NCBI GenBank assembly: GCA_031261345.1
Contig: JAISKC010000086.1
Location: 1-64,000, forward strand
Reading direction: 5' to 3'
DNA: 64,000 nucleotides
Source: Eubacteriales Family XIII. Incertae Sedis bacterium
Lineage (GTDB): Bacteria; Bacillota; Clostridia; Peptostreptococcales; Anaerovoracaceae
Below are positions 24,500 through 32,371 of the stretch, piece after piece. Positions within the stretch are counted from its first letter, which is position 1. Each line of letters opens with the position of its first letter. The position numbers and the translations under genes are program-made. The notes beneath the pieces were generated by a model. It did no database searches and was not told where the DNA came from. It was given only the letters and a program-made list of their open reading frames with translations.

Positions 24500-27085
24500 A
24501 TGGACAAGACAGCGATTAAAAATTTTGCGGTATGGGCAAGGACAAAGCTAATTTCTAACGTCGAATACAAGGCGGGATTGCTCGGCATCACAAAGGGTGG
24601 AATTGCGGATGCATTGCCACAGTCAACAGGCGACGCACAGTTTTTCAATATTGGAACAAAAGACCCCTACTGCATCACAGGCAGGCAAATTTCGCAACGC
24701 AACTCATTGGTTCGTTTGATTGAGGCGAAGGCGGAACAATCTGACTTTGCCACCGCGTATGATGCTCTGGTGGAGGAAGTATCTTATACATGGTTCAATC
24801 GCTTGATAGCAATCCGCTTTATGGAAGTAAACGACTATTTGCCGTCGCATATCAGAGTGCTTTCATCAGAAGCCGGAAAAGCGGAGCCGGATTTGGTGAG
24901 CACACCATTTGATGCCGAACTGGCGTTCACCGAAGCGGAGCGAGCTCAAGTCCTAAAACTACAAGATGAAAGCAAGTCGGATGAACTATTCAGACTTCTC
25001 TTCATCAAGCAGTGCAATGCGCTGAATGCAATCCTGCCCGAACTCTTCGAAAAGACGGACGACCACACAGAACTACTCTTCTCCGCGTCCTTCACCGACC
25101 CCAACGGTGTAGTAGCCCACTTGGTAAGCGACATTGCAGAAGAAGACTTCAAAGAAGCCGTAGAAATCATCGGATGGATGTATCAGTACTACAATACTGA
25201 GCCGAAGCAGGATGTGTTTGACGGATTGAAAAAGAATATAAAGATTTCAAAAGAGAAAATACCTGCAGCAACACAATTATTTACACCTGATTGGATTGTT
25301 CGCTACATGATAGAAAACTCCTTAGGACGCCTATGGATAGAACATCTACAATCTAGCGATACGCTAACTCCCGTCATTGCGGGCTCCGACCCGCAATCCA
25401 GTCCTACAGCTATTGCAAACAATTGGAAATACTACATACAAGAAGCTGAGCAGACCCCTGAAGTCAAAGCCAAGCTAAAAGAAATCAGAGCAACATACAA
25501 ATATCTGACGCCAGAAGACATAAAATTTATAGACCCTTGCATGGGTAGTGGACACATCTTAGTATACGCATTCGACGTCCTAATGCAGATATATGAAAGC
25601 GCAGGACACGCAAGCCGTGATGCAGCAAAACTGATTTTAGAAAACAATCTATACGGTCTGGACATAGACAAGAGAGCCTATCAACTATCTTATTTCGCAC
25701 TTATGATGAAGGCGCGTCAATACAATCGCCGTATCTTGAACGGAGAGACAACTCCGCAAGTCTATCACCCAACAGGGGACAAAGACTGTGAAGAGTTTGG
25801 TTCACTAATGAAAATTGACGAGCAGTGGGATGCAGAAAAAGAAAAGCCACAAAGATCCGATGTGCAAATTTCAATAGAAGATCTGAACTACGAACAAGAC
25901 CTGCGAGTCTGGAATTTCAAGCGTCTGCTCACGAAGAAGTACGATGTGGTCTGCACAAACCCACCATATTTGGGGAGCGGTGGGATGTCTGTAAAAATGA
26001 CTTCTTTTGTGGAAACAAATTATATTGATGGTAAAGCAGATTTATTTGCAGCTTTTATTTTACGCTGCTTTGAACTGAGCCGAGCAAATGGAATTATAGG
26101 CATGATGACATCATATACTTGGATGTTTTTGTCAGGCTACCAATCTATAAGGGAGACCATCCTATATTCGTATGCACTAACATCATTGATACAGCCTGAA
26201 TACCATTCATTTTTTGAAGAAGCCTATGTCCCAATTTGTACATTTACCGCAAGAAAAGCTATTACACACGAAAGTAGTATTAATATTCGATTAGAACAAT
26301 TTAAGGGAGCAAGCATTCAATCTGAAAAGGCCCTTGAAGCGATAGCTGATATTAACTGCAAATACCGATATGTCTTTAATCCGGATGTGCTTCATGCAGT
26401 GCCTGGTTCTCCGCTTGTTTACTGGGCAAACTCAACGGTATTTGAGCATTATAAAACTTGTCCATTAATTCAATCTGTATGTCCTCCGAAACCGGGGCTA
26501 AGCACTGGGGATAATGATAGATTTCTCCGCTTTTGGCAGGAGATATCATTTACAAAAATATCATTCAAGGGCCTTTCACAAAAAAAATGGTATCCAATAA
26601 ACAAGGGCGGTGAGTTTAGACGGTGGTATGGCAACCATCAATATATTGTCAATTGGGATAACGATGGCTTTGAAATTCGCAATTTCAAAGAAAAAGGTGG
26701 GAGATTGAAATCACGACCACAAAACTTACAGTGGAACTTTAAGTCGGCTATTAGTTGGTCACTAATAACTACAGGTGCGATTAGTCTGCGATTCTATCCT
26801 GCATATTTTATGCAGAATGCGGCGGGAATTTGTTGCTATCCAACAGATGAAAATTTTGCGTATATGCTTGCTTTTTTGAATACAAAGCCTGCCCAGCTGT
26901 ATGCAAGTATACTAAGTCCCACAATGAACACTAATGCTGGAGATATCGCTCGAATTCCTGTCGTCTATAGAAGTGAGAAATGTTCAGAAATAGAACGTAT
27001 AGTCGCAGATAATATTAATTTAGCATGTGTTGACTGGGATGTCTTTGAAACCTCATGGGATTTCAAGTCCCATCCATTATTGTAG
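24500..27085 (+). CDS. pglX: BREX adenine methyltransferase PglX, N-terminal part (split gene)
   Basis: An 861-residue N6-adenine methyltransferase of BREX type 1, which marks host DNA and contributes to phage recognition. Motif I DPCMGSGH is at residues 345-352 and motif IV NPPY at 487-490. The target-recognition-like region follows (GDNDRFLRFWQEISF, KWYPINKGGEFRRWYGNHQYIVNWDNDGFEI). The frame stops directly after DWDVFETSWDFKSHPLL. In full-length PglX (about 1200 aa) this segment is followed by an EEWK...FDEL-ANEEELNRIFIDIYGL block. Exactly that block is found 1.8 kb downstream as a separate ORF (28866-29837). A palindromic element adds PVIAGSDPQSSP at about residues 290-302. Ribosome binding site GGGGAG; 8 bp after brxC. 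Confidence 0.95.
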   Translation: MDKTAIKNFAVWARTKLISNVEYKAGLLGITKGGIADALPQSTGDAQFFNIGTKDPYCITGRQISQRNSLVRLIEAKAEQSDFATAYDALVEEVSYTWFNRLIAIRFMEVNDYLPSHIRVLSSEAGKAEPDLVSTPFDAELAFTEAERAQVLKLQDESKSDELFRLLFIKQCNALNAILPELFEKTDDHTELLFSASFTDPNGVVAHLVSDIAEEDFKEAVEIIGWMYQYYNTEPKQDVFDGLKKNIKISKEKIPAATQLFTPDWIVRYMIENSLGRLWIEHLQSSDTLTPVIAGSDPQSSPTAIANNWKYYIQEAEQTPEVKAKLKEIRATYKYLTPEDIKFIDPCMGSGHILVYAFDVLMQIYESAGHASRDAAKLILENNLYGLDIDKRAYQLSYFALMMKARQYNRRILNGETTPQVYHPTGDKDCEEFGSLMKIDEQWDAEKEKPQRSDVQISIEDLNYEQDLRVWNFKRLLTKKYDVVCTNPPYLGSGGMSVKMTSFVETNYIDGKADLFAAFILRCFELSRANGIIGMMTSYTWMFLSGYQSIRETILYSYALTSLIQPEYHSFFEEAYVPICTFTARKAITHESSINIRLEQFKGASIQSEKALEAIADINCKYRYVFNPDVLHAVPGSPLVYWANSTVFEHYKTCPLIQSVCPPKPGLSTGDNDRFLRFWQEISFTKISFKGLSQKKWYPINKGGEFRRWYGNHQYIVNWDNDGFEIRNFKEKGGRLKSRPQNLQWNFKSAISWSLITTGAISLRFYPAYFMQNAAGICCYPTDENFAYMLAFLNTKPAQLYASILSPTMNTNAGDIARIPVVYRSEKCSEIERIVADNINLACVDWDVFETSWDFKSHPLL
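25371..25403 (-). repeat. Palindromic element inside pglX
   Basis: CGTCATTGCGGG-CTCCGAC-CCGCAATCCAG, the same orientation and almost the same sequence as the second brxC element, translated in frame as VIAGSDPQS between the helical N-terminal domain and methyltransferase motif I. Confidence 0.9.
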
Positions 27086-27095
27086 GTGCGGTCAT

Positions 27096-27695
27096 ATGCA
27101 AAGTGTATTTATCAGTCATAATAATAGCGACAAACCGATTGCGAGAGAAATAGCACTATTCCTTGTGGCAGAAGGTATAAACGTGTGGTTCGATGAATGG
27201 GCAGTCGAACAGGGCGATTCCATTACAGAAAAAGTATCGGAAGGACTAAAAAACTGCACTCACTTATTGCTTCTATGGTCTGAAAACGCTAAAGAATCTA
27301 ATTGGGTCAAACGAGAATTGAACGCATCCATTCCTCGCATAGTTGAGGATCAAAATATTAAACTTATTCCCGTTCTTCTTGATGAAATGGAATTGCCTTC
27401 ACTATTAGCAGATATTCGGTATATAAGATACTCGGAGGGCACGGAACAGGACCGAAATGACATTATCGAAGCTGTCACTGGAAATTCGTCGAGTAGAACA
27501 TTTATTGAGGCTGTAGTCAAGAAATACCACGAAGTCATATTTGATGATAATTCATCAGAGCCGTTTCCGCTCAAAGCATGCCCTAAATGTGGTAGTAGCA
27601 GATTAAACTTCGCATCTCACTTAGATGGCCAACGCGATGAAGTGTATTACCATGCCAGTTGCAAAGATTGCGGCTGGAGCGATTGGACGCAGTAA
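27096..27695 (+). CDS. TIR domain protein with C-terminal zinc ribbon, inserted between pglX halves
   Basis: A 199-residue protein. The TIR domain (about residues 1-125) begins SVFISHNNSDKPIAREIALFL and has INVWFDEWAVEQGDSI (BB-loop region) and NWVKRELNASI, which contains the W-x3-E with the candidate catalytic glutamate of NADase TIRs. The C-terminal 30 residues form a zinc ribbon (CPKCGSS...CKDCGWSDW). TIR proteins in defence islands often deplete NAD to abort infection. The ATG at 27096 is 10 bp after the pglX stop; a longer in-frame extension upstream would overlap pglX and is not supported by homology. Confidence 0.88.
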   Translation: MQSVFISHNNSDKPIAREIALFLVAEGINVWFDEWAVEQGDSITEKVSEGLKNCTHLLLLWSENAKESNWVKRELNASIPRIVEDQNIKLIPVLLDEMELPSLLADIRYIRYSEGTEQDRNDIIEAVTGNSSSRTFIEAVVKKYHEVIFDDNSSEPFPLKACPKCGSSRLNFASHLDGQRDEVYYHASCKDCGWSDWTQ

Positions 27696-27754
27696 AAATA
27701 TATTAAGAATTAGTATTGTTATCTATGAGTGTTCCGTAAAAGAAAGGTCCATAA

Positions 27755-28684
27755 ATGATTTTTAAACCAAGAATTTTTATTAGTTCAACATTTACTGAAA
27801 ATGCAAAGACTCGAGATGATTTAAGAGCCTTCTTCACAGGGATAGGTGCAGAGCCATTGTTGTATGAACGAAATTTGACGCCATCAACGAGTCCGTCGGT
27901 GTATCGGCAGGATGTCGCGCACGCAGATTTCGTTATTGTTATCATCAGAGATGAGTACGGTACGCCAACTGATACAGGGATGTCTGGCTTGCATGAGGAG
28001 ATGAAGATTGCTCTCGACAAAGAAATACCGCTTCATGTTTATATTAAAAACGATTCAAAAATTTTCAAGTCTCCCAAGGATTGCTTTGAGCAGGATGAAT
28101 TTGGTAAGTTAATTAGAGCAAATCGAATTTCCTATTATCAATATAATAATGATAACGATTTGTTTTTGCGCATTAAGGAAACAACATTTGAAATTTTCCA
28201 TGAAATCTTTATGCGACAACTATCGTCTCAAGCGCTTGAAAAGAAATTGGCAAAAATTGAGTATGACTACAAGCAAGCCATAGGCGTCATCAAGATAATA
28301 GAAGCCTTCTATGATTATTTTAAAATGGTTGATCCTATAAGCACAACTTTATTCGCTGAAATGGAATGTTTGTTTGATTGGGTTGATGACAATAAATTCA
28401 TCTTCATTAATATTGAGCTTGAAAATCTCATAGGTGAACTTTCATCAATATTAAGAAAATTTATCAGTCATCATGTAAATGATTATGTAGCGGTTTCAAA
28501 AGCTCAAAGAACAATTGAAATCCCATTACTGGGGAAACTATCGTTCTCAACCTGTGAAAAGTGTCCGACTGCGGACGCCAATCAACATAAATATGAGAAG
28601 TGGTTAGAGAATTTCACACAAGTATTTGAAAAATTCAAAACTTGTACTAGTGAGTTGAGGTATGAAGCAGATGTGTTTTTATAA
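27755..28684 (+). CDS. DUF4062 domain protein, inserted between pglX halves
   Basis: A 309-residue protein. The N-terminal DUF4062 domain (about residues 3-90) carries the family start RIFISSTFTENAKTRDDLRAFF, then ADFVIVIIRDEYGTPTDTGMSGLHEEMKIAL, a TIR-like Rossmann fold with a conserved Glu. The remainder (about 130-309) is helical without recognised motifs. DUF4062 occurs in many antiphage effectors as a sensor or TIR-like module. It is followed at once by a strong hairpin terminator, suggesting that the TIR and DUF4062 genes form a self-contained unit inserted in pglX. Confidence 0.83.
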   Translation: MIFKPRIFISSTFTENAKTRDDLRAFFTGIGAEPLLYERNLTPSTSPSVYRQDVAHADFVIVIIRDEYGTPTDTGMSGLHEEMKIALDKEIPLHVYIKNDSKIFKSPKDCFEQDEFGKLIRANRISYYQYNNDNDLFLRIKETTFEIFHEIFMRQLSSQALEKKLAKIEYDYKQAIGVIKIIEAFYDYFKMVDPISTTLFAEMECLFDWVDDNKFIFINIELENLIGELSSILRKFISHHVNDYVAVSKAQRTIEIPLLGKLSFSTCEKCPTADANQHKYEKWLENFTQVFEKFKTCTSELRYEADVFL

Positions 28685-28688
28685 AACA

Positions 28689-28729
28689 GAACCGCCTCAT
28701 TGCTGAGACGGTTCTAAACTAAGTTTTTA
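28689..28729 (+). terminator. Rho-independent terminator after the DUF4062 gene
   Basis: A hairpin with arms GAACCGCCTCA (28689-28699) and CTGAGACGGTTC (about 28703-28714) around a TTG loop is followed by a T-rich AAGTTTTTA. It lies inside the BREX operon, before the pglX C-terminal part, so read-through or a downstream promoter is needed for pglX-C, pglZ, brxL and telA. Confidence 0.85.
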
Positions 28730-28821
28730 GGGACAGACCGCCAGACAAAGTGCGGTAACCCTTTTATATATTCAGTATAACAAGACGGGAATATATTGCA
28801 AGAGCAAATTTTGAAAGAACA

Positions 28822-28850
28822 ATGGATTGCCGCGCTACGCTCGCAATGAT
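28822..28850 (+). repeat. Palindromic element upstream of the pglX C-terminal ORF
   Basis: GGATTGCCGCGC-TACGCTCGCAATGA type element. It ends about 16 nt before the start of the second pglX ORF and marks the right edge of the inserted segment. Confidence 0.85.
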
Positions 28851-28865
28851 AAGGAAAGGATATTT

Positions 28866-29837
28866 ATGGGTAGATTGATTTCGGATAAGTATGAAGAGTG
28901 GAAGGCGGAGGCTAATGCTCGCTTTGACGAGCTAATGGCAAACGAAGAAGAACTCAACCGCATCTTCATTGATATCTACGGACTTGCTGATGAGCTGACT
29001 CCTGATGTTGCAGCAAAAGATGTTACTGTACACCGAGTCTACGACAGCAAGGATGATGTCCCCGATGAGATGAAAGGTAGCAACTATGTGCTCACAAAAC
29101 GAGATATGATTGTCAGCCTTATTTCCTATGCGGTCGGTTGCATGTTTGGTAGATATTCTCTTGACGTGGAAGGACTTGCATACGCCGGTGGCGACTGGGA
29201 TCAAAGCAAGTATCAATCTTATATCCCAGATGCTGACAATGTTCTGCCAATCACTGATACCGAGTATCTGTCGGATGATATAGTTACACGTTTTGTAGAT
29301 TTCATTCGTATTGCTTATGGGGAGGAGACAGTTGAAGAAAATATTAGGTTCATCGCGGATTCCCTTGAAGACAAAGGCGTGACAGCACGCGAGGTCATAC
29401 GCAATTACTTCCTGAAGGAATTTTATAAGGATCACGTGAAGACATACAAGAAAAGACCTATCTATTGGCTCTTTGATAGTGGTAAGGCGAACGGTTTTAA
29501 GGCACTTATCTATTTGCACCGCTATACAGAGGACACGGTTGGCCTCTTGCGTGTGGAATATTTGCACAAGTTGCAACGAATCTATGAGGCTGAAATTGCA
29601 AGGATGCAGGATACTGCCGAACATGCAGAAAGTGCGAGAGAGATATCCGTTGCACAGAAGAGGCTTGAAAAATTGCAGAAGCAGGTGAAAGAGACGACCG
29701 AATATGATGAAAAGATCGGGCATCTTGCAAATGCTCGAATATCGCTCAACCTTGACGATGGCGTGAAGGTCAATTACGAAAAGATACAGACAGATAGGGA
29801 TGGCAAAAAATTGGCTGTTCTTTCACCAATCAAATAA
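28866..29837 (+). CDS. pglX: BREX PglX, C-terminal part (split gene)
   Basis: A 323-residue ORF with its own ribosome binding site (AAAGGA, 6-7 nt before the ATG). It encodes the C-terminal region of type 1 PglX: DKYEEWKAEANARFDELMANEEELNRIFIDIYGLADELTP, ISYAVGCMFGRYSLDVEGL, FYKDHVKTYKKRPIYWLFDSGKANGFKALIYLHRY, and a coiled-coil tail. The N-terminal methyltransferase part ends at 27085. Between them lie the TIR and DUF4062 genes, a terminator and a palindromic element. An upstream in-frame extension (from 28827) translates only the palindromic element and is not PglX-like. The two polypeptides could reassemble in trans (inference), or pglX may be inactive. Confidence 0.93.
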   Translation: MGRLISDKYEEWKAEANARFDELMANEEELNRIFIDIYGLADELTPDVAAKDVTVHRVYDSKDDVPDEMKGSNYVLTKRDMIVSLISYAVGCMFGRYSLDVEGLAYAGGDWDQSKYQSYIPDADNVLPITDTEYLSDDIVTRFVDFIRIAYGEETVEENIRFIADSLEDKGVTAREVIRNYFLKEFYKDHVKTYKKRPIYWLFDSGKANGFKALIYLHRYTEDTVGLLRVEYLHKLQRIYEAEIARMQDTAEHAESAREISVAQKRLEKLQKQVKETTEYDEKIGHLANARISLNLDDGVKVNYEKIQTDRDGKKLAVLSPIK

Positions 29838-29856
29838 GTGAAGATAAGAGGGAACG

Positions 29857-32361
29857 ATGAATCTGACGCATATTGAAGAAAAATTGAAAGAAGCCTTTTC
29901 TGGGAGCACGCGCAGCCTTATCTTCTGGTATGACGATGAGGGGCAGTTTGCTGAGGATATTGATGCGCTTTCAATTCCAAGCGTGAAGATTCATCTGCTT
30001 GAGGAACGCAATCAGTTCTATACAAAATATTTACTTGAACGTCGGGATGCAAAGTCCAACTATCTCATATATGCACCATTTCCCAAGCCCGATGTGCGGG
30101 ACAATCATCTGGAAGATACGCTTCTTTATTCAAAGCGATTTTATGCTGATAAGGTCTCACTGCTTGCTGCGGAAAAAGGGATTTCTGAGAAACTAAAACC
30201 TGTATTGCAAAAGTACAGCAAATTCTTTGAATCAAAAGAGCGCAATCAACGGTTTGACAATCTTGAGATTGAGAATGATACGCCCGAAAATATTGAAGTG
30301 GCGTTGATGAGTGTATTGACGAGGTCTACTACAGCAACATTTGACGAGGTGGCAAGAGCAGTATTGGGGGCTGATTTGGACGATGAAAATAAATATCTGT
30401 TGGAGTTTGAAAAATATGGTCTGACAGAAGCGTTTTGGAGACATTGTGACGATCAGTTTGGATATGCTGATACAAAGTCATCGATCAGTTCCTTTGCCGC
30501 AATGTTGCTACTTACTTGTGCAAGCAAGCAGCTTGGCGATGATACGCCTGAAGCATGGAAGGACCTTGTTTCCGCAAAATATGGCAATGTGATTGCCTTG
30601 ATAAGCAATCTTATGAACAGTGTTTTATATCGCGAAATGTACGATGCGCTTGCAAGTCGTGTTTCAAGTCAATACCAAGTTCCTGCTACACTTTCAGAAC
30701 TGCCGACGGAAGCCTTGCTCGGATGCTATATTTTCGGATCGGTTGACGAGATTTTGATTGGCTGGATTAATGATCACTTGCTTGCCGAGGACACAAATGC
30801 CGAGCTTGCGGGACACGATATCTCTGAAATTTGTGCAATACGTAGCAAGTTGCATTTTGGAGAGACTTTTTCAGCAGAGTATGATCTTCTCGCCTCAGCA
30901 ATCGAGGTGATTTCGGCAACAGGGTATCAATATTCAGACGAAATAGTCGAAATAGCAAACCAATATACTGAAACATATTTTAGGATTGACAGAAACTATC
31001 GCTCCTTCTACTTGGCGCTTGATCGTCTCGCCGATGCAGATGACTATGAAGAGCTTCGCCTGCTTGTTGAAAGAATATATTCCAATGAATATCTTGAAAA
31101 AATTATTCCTGCTTGGAATCGTGCCATTAGTGTGGATGGGGCTGATAGAAAAATAGGGCGTACAGAAGATTTTTTCTTCAACCATATAGCGACTACAAAG
31201 GAGAAGACCGCAGTAATTATCTCGGATGCTCTGCGCTATGAGGTAGGTAGACAACTCTTTGAAAAACTTGCGGATTATCCAAATTGCGCAGCAATGATTC
31301 ATGCCGAAGTTGGGATGCTACCATCATTCACCCCGACAGGAGTCGCAGCATTGTTGCCGCACGACAGAATTGACCTACAGGATGATGGAAGCGTTTTGCT
31401 CGATGGTGCTCAGGCGGATACGCTTGAAAAGAGAGAACAGACTTTGCAAAAGAAAATGCCTCAAAGCAGATGTGTTCGCTTTGATGACATCACAAGTAGC
31501 AAAAATGAGCAACGAGAATTATTCAATGGAATGGATGTCGTCTACATATTTCACAATCAAATTGACGCCAGAGGGGACAATGCTGCAACGGAAAATGAAG
31601 TGTTCACCGCTTGCGCAGAAGCCGTTGATGAGATATTCAGTATGATCAAAAGGCTTGCAAGCAATGTGTCCATCTCAAAATTCATCATCACTGCAGACCA
31701 CGGCTTTTTATACAAGAGGGACAAGCTTCCGGAGAGCGACAAAATAGACACGAAGAGATTTCATCCTATTATTATGAAAAGGCGCTTTATTCTGTCTGAA
31801 TCCGGAGCAAATGTCGAAGGAGTGATGGAGTTCTCTTCAAGGCAATCATCTTCTATTGGACAAGACCGTTTTCTTTCGGTGCCACTTAGCTCGCATATAT
31901 TCAAGGTTTCCGGAGGTGGGCAGAATTATGTTCATGGCGGGTCTTCGCCGCAGGAGATGCTGTTGCCCGTCATTGAGGTAAGGGTAGAAAAAGGAAAGGT
32001 TGAGACTATTCCGGTCAAAATTGCTTTGGTTAGCGTAGTGAACAAAATCACAAATCTCGTCATTTCATTTGACTTCATGCAATCGGATGCTGTGGGAGAC
32101 AGTATTGTACCTGCGGAATACAAAATATCTTTCTTAGATGGATCTGGAACAAGTATATCAAACGAGTATACCTATGTTGCGGACAGCAAGGCTAAGAACC
32201 CGCAGGACAGGATGTTCTCGCTCAGATTCACTTTCAAAAACAGAAAGTATGCCGCTGGTGAGCGATGTGAACTCGTTATCAAGGAAACAAAGAGTGGAAT
32301 GGCGATATTAAGACATGAGGTGATTATGGATCTCGCATTTTCTGACGACTTTGGTTTTTAG
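29857..32361 (+). CDS. pglZ: BREX alkaline-phosphatase-like protein PglZ (type A)
   Basis: An 834-residue PglZ, the defining BREX protein. An N-terminal regulatory region (starting LTHIEEKLKEAFSG, then LIFWYDDEGQFAEDI) precedes the alkaline phosphatase superfamily domain: TAVIISDALRYEVGRQL at about 452-468 (metal Asp), PSFTPTGVAALLPH at about 489-502 (region of the nucleophile), IDARGDNAATENEVF, and ITADHGFLYKRD at about 611-622. BREX PglZ binds BrxB/BrxX complexes; its hydrolase role remains uncertain. It overlaps no neighbour and is followed after 10 nt by brxL. Confidence 0.95.
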   Translation: MNLTHIEEKLKEAFSGSTRSLIFWYDDEGQFAEDIDALSIPSVKIHLLEERNQFYTKYLLERRDAKSNYLIYAPFPKPDVRDNHLEDTLLYSKRFYADKVSLLAAEKGISEKLKPVLQKYSKFFESKERNQRFDNLEIENDTPENIEVALMSVLTRSTTATFDEVARAVLGADLDDENKYLLEFEKYGLTEAFWRHCDDQFGYADTKSSISSFAAMLLLTCASKQLGDDTPEAWKDLVSAKYGNVIALISNLMNSVLYREMYDALASRVSSQYQVPATLSELPTEALLGCYIFGSVDEILIGWINDHLLAEDTNAELAGHDISEICAIRSKLHFGETFSAEYDLLASAIEVISATGYQYSDEIVEIANQYTETYFRIDRNYRSFYLALDRLADADDYEELRLLVERIYSNEYLEKIIPAWNRAISVDGADRKIGRTEDFFFNHIATTKEKTAVIISDALRYEVGRQLFEKLADYPNCAAMIHAEVGMLPSFTPTGVAALLPHDRIDLQDDGSVLLDGAQADTLEKREQTLQKKMPQSRCVRFDDITSSKNEQRELFNGMDVVYIFHNQIDARGDNAATENEVFTACAEAVDEIFSMIKRLASNVSISKFIITADHGFLYKRDKLPESDKIDTKRFHPIIMKRRFILSESGANVEGVMEFSSRQSSSIGQDRFLSVPLSSHIFKVSGGGQNYVHGGSSPQEMLLPVIEVRVEKGKVETIPVKIALVSVVNKITNLVISFDFMQSDAVGDSIVPAEYKISFLDGSGTSISNEYTYVADSKAKNPQDRMFSLRFTFKNRKYAAGERCELVIKETKSGMAILRHEVIMDLAFSDDFGF

Positions 32362-32371
32362 TAGGAGACAG

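Noticed and set aside
28827-28865. Upstream extension of the pglX C-terminal ORF
   Set aside because: The added residues (MPRYARNDKERIF) only translate the palindromic element and do not match PglX.
32351-32371. TTG start for the BrxL fusion seven codons upstream
   Set aside because: It overlaps the end of pglZ and lies before the AGGAGA that fits the ATG at 32372.
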